Source of the DNA: SAR324 cluster bacterium
GTDB lineage: Bacteria; SAR324; NAC60-12
Length of the DNA: 64,000 nt
Direction: 5' to 3'
Assembly: GCA_028281495.1 (NCBI GenBank)
Contig: JANQJU010000070.1
Span: 1-64,000, forward strand
How positions within the stretch are numbered: the stretch's first letter is position 1; the number at the start of each line of letters is the position of its first letter. The notes beneath the pieces are model-generated. The model searched no databases and was not told the DNA's origin. It saw nothing but the letters and a program-made list of their open reading frames with translations. A program made the translations under genes and the position numbers. Below, piece by piece: positions 1 to 10,300 of the stretch.

Positions 1-282
1 CGGCAAAGCATGAATTTGGAAGATGAATATTTGGAAGATTTGCAGGCTCAAGAACGCCAAGTCCTCAAAGCTAAAGAAGAAACCGCGCAAGCGAGGCGAC
101 AAGCTGATGAAGAACGGCAACGCGCCGAGCAAGAAAAGCAAATTGCACAGCAAGAACGGCAACGTGCCGAGCAAGAACGGCAACGGGCACAGCAAGCCGA
201 TCAAAGAGCAGAGCAAGAAAAAAAACGCAGCGAACAGTTGGTCGAAATTCTCAAAAAGCATGGTATCGACTTCAACGAATAA
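1..282 (+). CDS. Rpn-family nuclease/transposase, C-terminal end (5' cut by window)
   Basis: The frame is open from the first base (codons for R-Q-S precede the first ATG), so this is the tail of a longer gene starting left of the window. The visible part is a charged coiled coil rich in Q, E, R and A with repeats of QERQRAEQE type, ending in KKHGIDFNE. It aligns closely with the last ~90 residues of the intact Rpn protein at 52214-53104 (shared EDEYLEDLQAQERQ and KKHGID). Rpn proteins are PD-(D/E)XK nucleases related to transposases and linked to RecA-independent recombination. The catalytic part is not visible here. Identity of the tail is firm by internal homology; activity cannot be judged. 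Confidence 0.75.
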   Translation, partial: RQSMNLEDEYLEDLQAQERQVLKAKEETAQARRQADEERQRAEQEKQIAQQERQRAEQERQRAQQADQRAEQEKKRSEQLVEILKKHGIDFNE

Positions 283-368
283 CTCTACGTGAAGTTCCGG
301 CAAACGTGCGTGCAATCCACCCATTTCCCTCCTAAAACCTCATTCACGTTGTTCATCATTGATTTGCT

Positions 369-1045
369 GGTAGTGTCCCTTTTGCACTGATACAGATTTA
401 AGTTGCTCAGTGTGTTATTTCCTCTAAGAAACAAAATTTAGGAGGAATATGATCACCGAAACCATCATCCACAGTTGTCATGGCTGTCAAAGCATGAATA
501 TCCGCAGAAACGGTTGGGACCACCGCGGTAAAAAGCCCCGTCAGAAATACCATTGCCTCGACTGCAATACTTATGGGACCTTGAATCCAGATGGCCATTA
601 CGACGAAGCAACCAAAGAACGTGCTTTAGCAATCTATCAAGAACGAGCCTCGATCCGAGGAACGGCACGAGTAATGGGTGTTCATCGCAATACGATTTGC
701 CGTTGGATTAAAAAAAAGCAGACTCGCTTCCCGAATTAGAAGAAAGTTTAATTCCTGCTGATCCAGAGGATACCTTAGAACTCGACGAAATCAGAACATT
801 TATAAAAATTAAAGGTTATGTCCAATGGATATGGCTGGGATTAAGCCGCTCTACTCGTCAGATTGTCGCTTATCATGTGGGACATCGAGATGCCTACGAG
901 TGCCAAGAGTTTCGTTCTAAAACCCCTGTGGACTATCGATATTTGGAATCAAGAAGTGATTTGTGGGCGGCTTATAACACAATCTTTCCGCATGCTTATC
1001 ATTGGCGTGCTGCCAAGCAGCATGGTCAAACTAATCATACCAACC
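369..1045 (+). mobile_element. IS1-like element, decayed, right end not found
   Basis: The left end is a GGTAGTG start followed by an ACTGATA block, matching the inverted ends of the second IS1-like remnant at 2804-3406. Inside lie an InsA-like reading frame and, in another frame, a broken InsB-like segment. Similarity to IS1 transposase fades near 1045, and no matching right inverted repeat or target duplication was found, so the right boundary is approximate. Confidence 0.6.
449..1045 (+). pseudogene. IS1-like transposase (InsA/InsB), degenerate
   Basis: Positions 449-739 encode a 96-residue InsA-like protein: a CxxC...CxxC zinc-finger pattern (SCHGCQ, HCLDCN), then a helix-turn-helix (ASIRGTARVMGVHRNTICRW). 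A good Shine-Dalgarno sequence (TAGGAGGA) precedes its ATG. The InsB half follows in another frame from about 775 (LDEIRTF, WIWLGLSRSTRQIVAYHVGHRD, SDLWAAYNTIFP), matching the DDE transposase of IS1 elements. It starts without its own start codon, as expected for frameshift expression, but carries changes at conserved places (TFIKIKG instead of TFVGKK) and loses similarity before the conserved C-terminal part. I infer an inactive copy. Confidence 0.65.
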
Positions 1046-1176
1046 TTCACGCACCACCGCCCCGCTCACTCAAGGCAACACGCCTGGTGTCAAAATTCCA
1101 CAAGCTCAAACTCGCCAAGCCTGAGCAATCTTTGGAGCAAAGGCAACGCCTTCCAAAAGGCCATTGATTCCTATGT

Positions 1177-1720
1177 TTAGGAATCCGGATCCAAACCGGC
1201 CTGCTTGAGTTTCTCCCGTAAACGGGCATTCTCTTCTTCCGCTTGTGCCTTTTCCTGCTGCACTTGTGCCTTTTCCTGCTGTACTTGTGCCTTTTCCTGC
1301 TCCGCTTGGTTCGCTTTGGCTTCCGCTTGAACCTTTTCTTGCTCCGCTTGGCTTGCTTTGGCTTCCGCCTCAACCTTGTCCTGTGAAGCCTGCCTCGCTT
1401 TCACCTCCGCTTGAACTTTTGCCTGTTGCGCTCGCTCCGCGGCTTCTTCTAATTCTCGCAGATGACGACGAAGCGTCGCTTCTTCCAAGGCCAAACTCCG
1501 ACGCGTCTGATACACCGCCAAATAATCCTCTCGATTCGATACATCCTTCAATACACTCATGGCTTTTTCCATAATCGGGTCCTGTAAACCTGCTGGCAAA
1601 TCCTCATCATCTAAACTCGATCCATAACAGAAAATCCTAGGTCAAATCCAAGTTTGCTTCTTGACCCAGCAATAACTTGCCCACAAAATCGATTTTGAGA
1701 TCAATTTCATAAATCATCTG
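1177..1720 (-). pseudogene. Rpn-family nuclease/transposase remnant
   Basis: The open part (1177-1599) encodes the tail of an Rpn-like protein: a short helical region (MEKAMSVLKDVSNREDYLAVYQ), then a coiled coil of nearly identical AEAKASQAEQEK / VQQEKAQ units ending in KLKQAGLDPDS. Further upstream (to ~1720) another frame gives MIYEIDLKIDFVGKLLLGQE followed by an in-frame TAG, so the gene is broken by a stop and a frame change. The nuclease domain is missing. It differs in sequence from the other two Rpn tails in this window, so it is a different Rpn lineage rather than a recent duplicate. Confidence 0.55.
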
Positions 1721-1740
1721 TCCTCCGTCCTTGGATATAG

Positions 1741-2071
1741 GTGGAAAGGGGGAATCCTCTGTAAGACTCGACCTCCTCAGTGTCAATGGGTTCCCAGGCC
1801 CTTGTCAAGATACCAAAAGAAGGGGCACATGGCACAAATTGAGTGGATAGCTACCGAATCGGGCACCATAGTAAAATCACTCGGTCCCTAGTTCAGACTG
1901 ACCAATATATTGATATTGCTGGTAGTTCCTCCTAAATGGTGAAATCGAAAAACCCGAGAAGCTGGTTAGAGACTCAAGAAAAAAATCAATGGGATCCTCC
2001 TACGATTCCCAACAATTCCTCAAGGGAGAAAAAGACATGATGAAATGATGAAGAGATGAAAAATAGGCAGG
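1741..2071. other. Gap without a recognisable gene
   Basis: About 330 bases between the Rpn remnant and the toxin gene. The only coding-like item is a 20-codon frame beginning at the ATG in AAGGGGCACATGGC near 1830 (MAQIEWIATESGTIV...). It has a plausible Shine-Dalgarno but no family I recognise. The rest reads as decayed DNA. Confidence 0.4.
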
Positions 2072-2365
2072 TTAGTTGTTGTGACCAAAATGGCTTGTTT
2101 CCAAGTTGATCACTAATATGTACGGCGTCGCCGGACTCGTATCATGAACGCTATACACGATACGATATTCTTCGATTGTCCCCATGTCCGAAAGCTCCCC
2201 ATGACCAATCACCACTTGATACACATTGGTCGCCAGCAGCTCCCCTTGCGAACGAGGGGTTTTACTCAAATGGCGGACTCGCTCTTGAATCGAACGACGA
2301 TGAGATGGGTGAAGCGTCGTCATTTGCCAATAAACCCAACGTTTGTAACGGATCGAATAACTCAT
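2072..2365 (-). CDS. RelE/ParE-superfamily toxin
   Basis: A 97-residue protein with the layout of RelE/ParE-type toxins: an N-terminal amphipathic helix pair (SHRRSIQERVRHLSKTP) and a C-terminal beta-sheet core (YQVVIGHGELSDMG, EEYRIVYSVHD, YILVINLETSHFG). RelE-type members cut mRNA at the ribosome while ParE-type members poison gyrase; the sequence does not decide between them. Its ATG overlaps the stop of the upstream small gene (ATGA), typical of antitoxin-toxin operons where translation is coupled. The pair sits among mobile-element debris, a common setting for such modules. Confidence 0.75.
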   Translation of the reverse strand: MSYSIRYKRWVYWQMTTLHPSHRRSIQERVRHLSKTPRSQGELLATNVYQVVIGHGELSDMGTIEEYRIVYSVHDTSPATPYILVINLETSHFGHNN

Positions 2366-2568
2366 TGCATCGGCCCTTCTTCCAAACGGCGATCCAACTC
2401 TTCCTCCGAAAACGTGTGAGGGTCTTCGTCCGCTAATTCACTCAGCCGTTCATAAAACGTGCTGTCCCGACGATCTAAAGGGACTGTCAGCACCATCCGT
2501 AATGCTTCCTTTTCCGGGTCCACGCTCCGTTGGACGGGAGACACCACGCGTTCGACTAATTTTTCCAT
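2362..2568 (-). CDS. Antitoxin of the RelE/ParE-type module
   Basis: A 68-residue acidic protein directly upstream of the toxin gene and overlapping it by 4 bases. A Shine-Dalgarno (AAAGGA) lies 7 bases before the ATG. The sequence shows a short basic/hydrophobic N-terminal part and a C-terminal acidic region (ELADEDPHTFSEEELDRRLEEG), as is usual for the toxin-binding half of labile antitoxins. I cannot assign a DNA-binding fold (MazE, RHH or Phd) with certainty. The call rests mainly on gene order, size and coupling to the toxin. Confidence 0.65.
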   Translation of the reverse strand: MEKLVERVVSPVQRSVDPEKEALRMVLTVPLDRRDSTFYERLSELADEDPHTFSEEELDRRLEEGPMQ

Positions 2569-2803
2569 AAGAGTTCCTTTCAGTCAGATGCTAATCATTG
2601 ATCACGCCCTAAACGATTCAGGACTATCCTCAAGAGATGTAGAAGCAGGCTCCCTTGTCTCATTGAGTTGTTCTAGTTTAGCGAAATGCCGAGATCTCAA
2701 CAACCCCAAGAAGAACATGCAAAGCAGCAGGGGAAACCAATTCCTCAATAAAGCGCGGACTTGCTGGGCAGAAATAAATATTCGTTAGGCTGACTAAAAG
2801 GCC

Positions 2804-3406
2804 GGGAAGTGGCGTTATTGAACTGATTTGATAGCAAGATTGTAATTCCAAACAAACCAATCCAATGTCCATTGGAGGTAATCGGAATCTTTGGAAAAAG
2901 AGAGTGTCTTTCGAGTCCACCTTCCAAGCCTTTGCCTCCAGGTATTGTTGAAGCGTTCGACATGATTCGTGATTCGGTTTGGCTTCCCAGAAATGTAGTG
3001 TTTGTGCTGTGGAAAAACGGCTTGGTACGGTGCCCAATTGTCACTGGCAGTGTCTAATTCTCGATAAGAATCAGGAATCTTTTCATAGAGTTGAGTACGT
3101 TCAGACTGATCGCGGTACCCAATATGAAACGCAATGACCTGTCGCGTACATCGAGAGAGGGCAATCCATATCCATTTAGCGCTTTCCTTCTTCCCTACAA
3201 ACGTCCATGTCTCGTCGAGTTCCAATAATGGTACTTTGGCTGACCATGACGGTCTTTGCCATTTTTTCTCAAGTCAGTGCTGCCACATCGACTACAAGAA
3301 AAACTTTGCGTAATCATAGGTGCTCCTACTAAATCTTTATTAATTAATAGTGAATAGTCGCATAGTAAATCACATTATCTTTATCAGTTCAAGAGCGCCA
3401 CTACCC
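2804..3406 (-). mobile_element. IS1-like element, internally deleted, both ends present
   Basis: The left end (from 2804, GGGAAGTGGCG...TTGAACTGAT) and the inverted right end (reading back from 3406, GGGTAGTGGCG...TTGAACTGAT) match at about 20 of 24 positions. Between them lies an InsA start joined to a nearly full InsB. At 603 bp it is shorter than a typical IS1 (~770 bp), consistent with loss of the second half of InsA. No convincing 8-9 bp target duplication was seen. Confidence 0.7.
2815..3317 (-). pseudogene. IS1-like transposase with internal deletion
   Basis: An ATG at 3317 opens an InsA-like N terminus with one zinc-finger half (SCSRCGSTDLRKNG, then QPKYHY), but the helix-turn-helix part is missing. 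The frame then changes, and from about 3234 the sequence reads VPLLELDETWTFVGKK, WIWIALSRCTRQVIAFHIG, SDNWAPYQAVFP and NHVERFNNTWRQRLGRW, a well-kept InsB catalytic half. The open frame at 2815-3225 has only a TTG to start from. The DDE-like part looks intact, but without a complete InsA/InsB fusion it is probably inactive. Confidence 0.7.
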
Positions 3407-3656
3407 AATGCCGTTAACATCACGTTGCCAGGGGTCGTTCATCAATTCTGTCTTGGTCCCTCTGGCCCGCTCACTCAAGTAACCCCGCTCATTGCCAAAC
3501 GGTTTCTTGCTCGACCGCACCACTTATGTGGTACCCCCGGTCTCAGCTTCGCTGCCACCGGGACGGCGCAAAGCGACGTTCTACATTCTACCCGCAGACC
3601 AATTCTGTCTCTCACGAGTTGAACAAGGAAAGCTCCCAACGATAAATTGATAAAAA

Positions 3657-4049
3657 CTACAAATTGACCGGATACAATTGTAAGCTCTGTACCTTAAACT
3701 CCACTTGACTCGATATGCCCCTGGGCGCTCCTTCCACCTCCAATAATATTACGCTCTCTCCCAATTGAACGGAAAGACAATCATCCTCTTCGTAAGAGAT
3801 AATCTCACCTACCAAACGGACTCCTGAACCTTGCCGAGCCATCTGCATTCTGCCAATGTTGGTCAACTCGATATCTTTACCCCAAACAAATTCCTCGTCT
3901 ATTTCAAACTCCACTTCCGATTCCATTCCTATTTCTGGAATCGATCCTATCCAAATTCCAATACCTCCCCCAAAACTCGTCTCAAATTCGATCAGGCTTC
4001 CACCTTCTTCCTCCTGCAATATCTTCGCTATTTTTATCTGCATGTTCAT
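3657..4049 (-). CDS. Acidic protein, candidate immunity protein of the toxin domain upstream
   Basis: A 130-residue, strongly acidic protein (many E and D; FEIDEEFVWGKDIE, ISYEEDDC). I do not recognise a family. Its ATG overlaps the stop of the preceding toxin-like frame (ATGA at 4046-4049), so the two are translated as a pair. In polymorphic toxin systems a small acidic gene immediately after the toxin C-terminus is usually the cognate immunity protein, which blocks the toxin in the cytoplasm. There is no signal peptide. The function is inferred from position, size and charge only. Confidence 0.5.
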   Translation of the reverse strand: MNMQIKIAKILQEEEGGSLIEFETSFGGGIGIWIGSIPEIGMESEVEFEIDEEFVWGKDIELTNIGRMQMARQGSGVRLVGEIISYEEDDCLSVQLGESVILLEVEGAPRGISSQVEFKVQSLQLYPVNL

Positions 4050-4375
4050 CTCTTTGGTAAAGGGACCCGGATCACTGTGTTGTCTACATTGAACACGTTA
4101 TTCGCAGGATCATAAGTCCACGTTTCCTCATGATAATGGTGTTTGGTCGGTTTGCCATTCATTTCATGATCCCCATAACGAATGTTGCGCTGACCATCAC
4201 GCGAAACTAGGCGATCCGCATCCGCATCTCCCGTTCGAGGATGCTTATTCGTGTAAGGACCGTGACCCAAAAATTCTTCCCACTTGTCCGTCGTATCTTG
4301 AAGTTTGACCGGTTTCTTATCGTAAACTTCTTTGTGGTTGCCACGGCCAGGCGGAGCTTTAGGAAAATGTGGGCG
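4046..4375 (-). pseudogene. Polymorphic-toxin-like C-terminal domain, no start codon, in frame with the MG2 gene
   Basis: Immediately after the TAA of the MG2 gene (4378-4376) the same frame continues open for 109 codons and reads PKAPPGRGNHKEVYDKKPV, DKWEEFLGHGPYTNKHPRTG, RNIRYGDHEMN, KHHYHEETWTYDP and ends VIRVPLPKR. From memory this resembles C-terminal toxin tips of Rhs-like and other polymorphic toxins; the H/E-rich HHYHEETW segment is the most distinctive block. There is no ATG; the first usable start is a TTG at 4270, which would cut off conserved-looking residues. It therefore looks like a displaced (orphan) toxin module or a fused tip separated by a stop. The 3' end is coupled to the putative immunity gene. 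Confidence 0.5.
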
Positions 4376-7300
4376 TTATTGCTCTGGAACGTTTGCGGTG
4401 CGGATCACGGTGCCGTGGGTTTCGCTGAGAAGGAGGAGGGCAAATCGTCGGATCTGAGAAAGTTGGTTTTGATTCAAAGAAACGTAATCAAAACGGCCCT
4501 GGTAATCGGTGTAGCCGTCTTTATAAAAACGGATCTCTCCATTGGCATATTCTGCATAGACTTTCACATAGACTTTGGAAAGTGGCTGACCCCCATCGCG
4601 ATCCGTGATCTGAAGTTGGCCATAGTTTTCCGCGATATGGGGGATTAAGGAATGCGAATAATACACAAGTGATTGCTGTTGTCCTCCACAGACGGCCTCA
4701 ATGATCAAATTGCGATTGGCTAAACTTCCGGGAGATTCCACAACGATCAATCGTTGATCCTCAGGAAGTGAAACTGTTTGAGACATGTGAGGACGGATGG
4801 TTGTCAACTGCTTGGCATTTTGCTGGGTGAACGGATTTCGAGAAAATAATAACTCCACGTCCATTGGATAATAGTTCACTTTGCACTCGGTCAGATTGTT
4901 GTAAGCTAGCCAAATTTTTTGATTGTCAATTTGCAGATCAAAACTCGGTTCCGAGGCTGCCAACTGAGTTTGACGTTGATCACGTGAAGTCGCCTCAACC
5001 GTTGTTTCTTCTAAAATTGCGTCGAATCGTTCGCGCCACCGTTTGACTGGATAATCCCGGTATTGCGCTGCGATAGTCTTAGCCCGATCAGGTTCCTCTT
5101 GAAAAAACGCTAGATAGGCGTCCAGATAGTCGTATTGCAAACGAGGATGGATGTTTTCGGGTTGAACATAACGGAAGAGCGCCAATGCTTCGTCAATACG
5201 GTTTTGCAAAATGAAATAATAAATCATGGCTAAATAATCTTTGTCGTCCAAACGAGCTTTTTGACTCAGGCTCAGAAGCAATAGACGATATTGCTCCTGA
5301 AGGCGGTCATTGAGGATTTGGCGTTGGGACCCCAAGCGGTGCGCCCGTGCGTTCACCAACGGATAGTATTCTTTGTGTTCGTACAACAGGCGTTCGACCG
5401 CATCAATGGAAACCAATGTGCTTTGCAAATAGTATCCACTGAGACTCATTAAGTGAGAATTCTCTAGAAACTCTCGAAGACGCAATTGATCATTGTGATA
5501 GACGCTGTAAGACCACAAACGAGAGTCATAGCGATGACGAGTCGCTAGAACCTCCAGAACCTGAGTAAAAAATTCGTGATCGCGGAGGCGAAAGGCGATT
5601 CGATTCAGGTCGTATTGCCTTAGGTTTTTGGATTCGAGAAAGCGCAACACTTGAGCGTCGGTACCTTGCTGAGACACGAAATCCCACGAATCTTGATCAA
5701 AGGATTGCGGACTTTCTTTAACGACTAATGCTCGGAAACTTGTTTTGGCTACAGTCTTTTGCTGCTGGGTCACATGGGCTGGGTAGTGGTTGAATTCTCC
5801 AGGGCTGGGGAAATAGAATTGATACTCCAAACGGGAGGTTGCAAACGGTTCGAGGCGAATTGTTAAATTCTTAGTGGATGCTCCCAAAAGGTTCAAAATC
5901 CTTGCTTGGTATGTACCAGATCGACTCGGGCCTTCTTCCCAGATGGGCAGAGAGCCTTGAGGAATTTGAACCAGCAAATCCACCTTTTGAGGTATCGCCG
6001 TGAGATTGGTGAGAATGATTTCACTTCCATACACAGTATCTACCAGAAATTCACCTTCCACATATTTCGGGTGACTTTCGTTCCCAACTTGGCGACTCCG
6101 ATCTCCCCGCTTGAAGTAATTTCGATTCACGAATAGCTGAGAAGAGGCATCTGCCTCAACCTCCGACTGCTGGATCGTTTGGTGCACAACAATCAGAGGG
6201 GTTCGTGCCGTCAACGTGAGCTGATCTCCGTTTCGCTGAACTTCAGGAGCAGTGGCTTCTAAGGGAAGAGCCAGCAAGGCCAAAGCCAGGGCCATCTCGG
6301 TGAAGTTGGAAGCGGCTTCTAAAAAATTCTTAGAAATAAATCCACCTTGCGTGGAATCATGATGTGCATAATCTCGCCAAAATCGATCCATGGAGATGGC
6401 ATTTGGATTTTTTTGATCCCGTGCAAGCTGGTAATAATACGTTTCTACCCATTCTTTGGTTTGGTCCAATTGCTGAAAAAAGGGTCGAGGTTGTGCCACT
6501 TGAAATGCGTTTAAATCGGTCGTCTTCGATTGCAGTGTCTTTGCCTTGAGTCCTCTGGGAGCCATCTCGATTTGTTGTTGGCTTTGTTGGCTCAGTTGCT
6601 CCATTTCCAATTCATCCATCATGGCTTCTGAGACCGATTCTATGGAATCTGAAGGCATTGGAGGCATTTCTGCCGATAAGGTCATCAACTGTATTTCCAG
6701 ATTCCCTCGATTCAATGCCATTTGAAACAGACGCGACTGTTGGTCAGGATCATCTGGAATCGTTTCCCACCAGTCGTCAACGTAGCGACGGACCGACTCA
6801 AGCATTTCCGGAGTTTTTTGGGCAAGAAGAATTTTTTCCAACAAATTCAATGTTTCGAATCGCCAAAGTTCTTGATAGGGCGTGAGGTCGTTTTCTAATA
6901 GCCAGTCATCGAAGAAATCAGGATCAATTTTATTAGCCAGGTGAGGGCGAATGACCTCCTCAAAAAAAGGCCGATCGTGATGGAATAGAAAGAAATGAAC
7001 TTCGTGGCTGGCGTACTTGGAATACTGTTCTAATTTCTGTTTTGGATCCAAATGATGCCATTGAGGCAAAAATTGAAATTCCTGCCAGGATTGATCCGTG
7101 TGCAATGTGGCATACAAATCGTAAACCGATTGCAAATCGTCATACAACTCCCAGCGAGTCGCGCTGACGTCTTCAATCGTAAGCGAATCTCCAGGTTGGA
7201 GAACCGAGATTTGCTGAAGTTGGCTGTAGTTTCTTTGAGCATCAAAACTGTTGGCAAGCCGAAGGTCCTGAAGTTCGACTGTAGATTCTGGCAAAACGAT

Positions 7301-10300
7301 ATCGCGATAAATCGATTGTGACCCTTCGATGGCCACGATGTGGACGTGAGAGCGATTCTCGAACGTTGCTAAATCAATGGAAATCAGTCCGTCCTCATTG
7401 GGTTTTAAGTTCGCGAGCACCACAGAGTTGTCACTAAGAAAATTCAGATTAGCCAGTCCTAATGTGATGCCTAAATTTCGGCTGTCCCGGAGACGCTTGC
7501 TGGGAGCAGCTGCGGGGCTGGGAGGAGCGATATCAAACATTTCTCCGGCCTGGGCACGCTCTTCTTGGGCTTCTGTGTCTCGCACGCTCATTGGATTGAG
7601 CAATAATCCAGGGGTCGGAAGCAGAGTACCGGGAAACTTCTGAGCATATTGCCGTTCCAAGATGTACCGGTATTCGTCTCCAATACGACGCTCAGAATGA
7701 TAAGTGGATGTGGGAGGCTGTAGTATTTTGGATTGTGGGTTGGGATACGGTACTTGCCACAGATCCCATAGGGAAGTTGTCGGCAAATAGCGAACTGCCA
7801 CCACATGAACTCTGGTTTTGGGAGAGTGATTTTGAAGCTGAATGTGCAATTGTTCACCCGCTCTAGTCACACTTTCGATTTGTAAGGGGTGAGCTGAAGA
7901 AGCTTCCCTCATGTGAAGATCGGTCAGCAAGATATCTTCTTCTAACACTCCGTCAGTGATCTGGAGTTGAATGAGCGTTTGAGAGGATTTAAGAAACAGT
8001 TCGTAATTCCCTGCTAACAGCCCTGTAATTTTCAGAAAACCCGGTTCCCATTGAATCGCATCGAAATGGTCGGACACATATCGATTGCCATGACGCTTTA
8101 GCAAAGCCACGTTTTTACGGGTTTGGGGTTCCTGCGACTCATAAGGAATCAAAATGGGGCGGTTCACCGGATGGTGTTGTCGAGTCGAATAGGAAATTTG
8201 ATGGCCAAGGAGAGGCCAGGTTTGGGTTGGATTTCCCGAAAGCGTGGTCTCTAACCATTGAATGTCAACGAGTTCTCCCAATCGAATTTGTCCGTTTTGA
8301 TCCGTTTGCAAAGCAACCGAAACCGGATCTTGGAAGTCCTTATGTTTTAACAAGAGCACCATGGGCCTATGTGGTTTCGGTTCACCATTTTTCCCTAAGG
8401 CTTCCAGGACGTAGCCACTTTCGTTTTTTTGGAGCAGCACGGCCTTTGTCAAAGCAGTTTGATCAATTTGATTGAGGGGAAAAATGACTTCGTCCGAAAG
8501 CACGATGGGATCGTTTTGGGTCTGTACCGGCATCTTTGTCCTCAACGTCACCTGGAGCATTGCCAAGTTAGAAGGAACCCGGAATTGATGAAGCGCCACC
8601 AGATCATCTTTCAACTCGAAATCGGTGACAGTTTGGATGCTGCTGATCCCTTGCGTATCCACGGTTTCCAGCACCAGTTCAGTGTCTTCTAAAAACGACA
8701 AGGTCACCGGCTGTTGATTGAGGTAAAGCGTGGGCCTCACCCACAAAGTCGCGATTTGCCCTGCAATGAGTTGCTCCCTATCAATATAAAGTCCCGCAGA
8801 CAGACTGTAGATTTCAGAAGCGTGCGAGAAGGTACCCAAGGACGAAAAATTTCCATGGGTCAACACGATTGGGTGGGATTGGGGACGGGAACTGAACGGA
8901 ACCCAAATGTAACCATTGTCGTCAGGATGGTATTCGTGACCGGAAAGCCATAGGGATCCGTCGGAAATCTTGTGATGCGTTTCGTCGAACAAAGTGAAGC
9001 GATGTCCGGCAACCGTCAAGGCTCCGGTAAAACGTATCTGACCTTTGCGAATCAAGGCACGGCTGCTTTTTCCATTGCCAATCAGTTCCACCACATACAC
9101 ACCGCGCTTGCTGAGAGAATCCAATTTAAAACTTCTCAACACACGACGAAATGGGGATTCTTCGTAAGTGAATATTTGCTCCTCATTCGCTACCAAACCT
9201 TCCACTTGAACATTCAGTTCAATCGGTTTGCCATTTTGACGGTAATATCCGGTCGTGTTGATTTCGTAAACACGAAGGATCAATTGCGAAACGTTTTTAA
9301 CAAAAACTTCCAACTCGACTGGGGCGTCCGGGGCGAAATGCACTGGATTGGAGAGGGCAAACTCCAAATCAACACGCTCCTGCAAGGCTCGGTATTTCTC
9401 GGCAGACAACATCGTGGCCCAACGTTCACCGTCTCCAATTCCATCGAGAATTTTGGTTTCGGCGAATACTTCGCGAAGGTAGTCGTTTTCGAGATACGGT
9501 GCATACTCTGAAAAATCTTCGGCTGGTGCCAAAAAATGATGCAAGTAGTCGCGGATAAGGGGTTCTTCATTGCCCACAGGAGGCAATAGGGTCACGTTGC
9601 GAAAATCCTGTCTCAGGTTGGCAGAAATCGCCCGTTTCTTGGTATTCAACTGAAACGATTTTCGTGAAGCTTTCTTGGGAAGGTAAGCACTCGGCTGGTC
9701 TCGGGGCAAATTGAGGTATTCCAGAAATAACTCACGGTTGTATATTTTTTCTCGGCGATCCAGATCCAAGCGATGATAAAGCACCTGGGCTTTTAATGAA
9801 CTAAAGCTGGGAGACAAGCCATTGAGAAACTCGGAAAGTCGCTCAAAATAAGCTCGTGTGAGGGCTGGATTGTTCTTCCAATCTTCCTCGTCAGAAGGCC
9901 ATAAAGTGCGCAAATACGCATGAACGAATCGGGATTCTTCGGCGAGCTCAGGAAGCAGCTGTCGAGCTTCATCGAGTTGAGACCGAAGCATTTGTTGATG
10001 AATCGGTATATGACCAAAACCCCGGCTACGTGGATTTCGAAGGTCTTGTACGACCAATGAGGCCAACCGGGGGTGATCCGGACGTTTCATTCGACGCAAC
10101 CATTCCCTTAAACGGGTGGGGGATAGCGAGTCGTCCCAAAGTTCCTCAAGTGCGTGGTCTTCGAAACCTTGCAAACCCGTATGTTTTTGTAATGCCAAGG
10201 TTTTTAAAGATGGGGCACTGATTAACTGCGGGTCCAATTGTGAGGGAAATTGTTCCGGTTGAGCTAATTTTTGTTGCTGATGGTCAAATTGTAGTTGGAA

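Noticed and set aside
1061-3480. Shared CCCGCTCACTCAAG near both IS1-like remnants
   Set aside because: A 14-base match is expected by chance several times in a window of this size, and the surrounding bases do not match.
3407-3656. Open frame (3350-3622, +) near the IS1-like right end
   Set aside because: No Shine-Dalgarno, no recognisable motif, and composition like non-coding decayed DNA; not called as a gene.
8972-9511. 179-codon plus-strand frame inside the MG2 gene
   Set aside because: Antisense shadow of a very long gene; no start signal and no recognisable domain.
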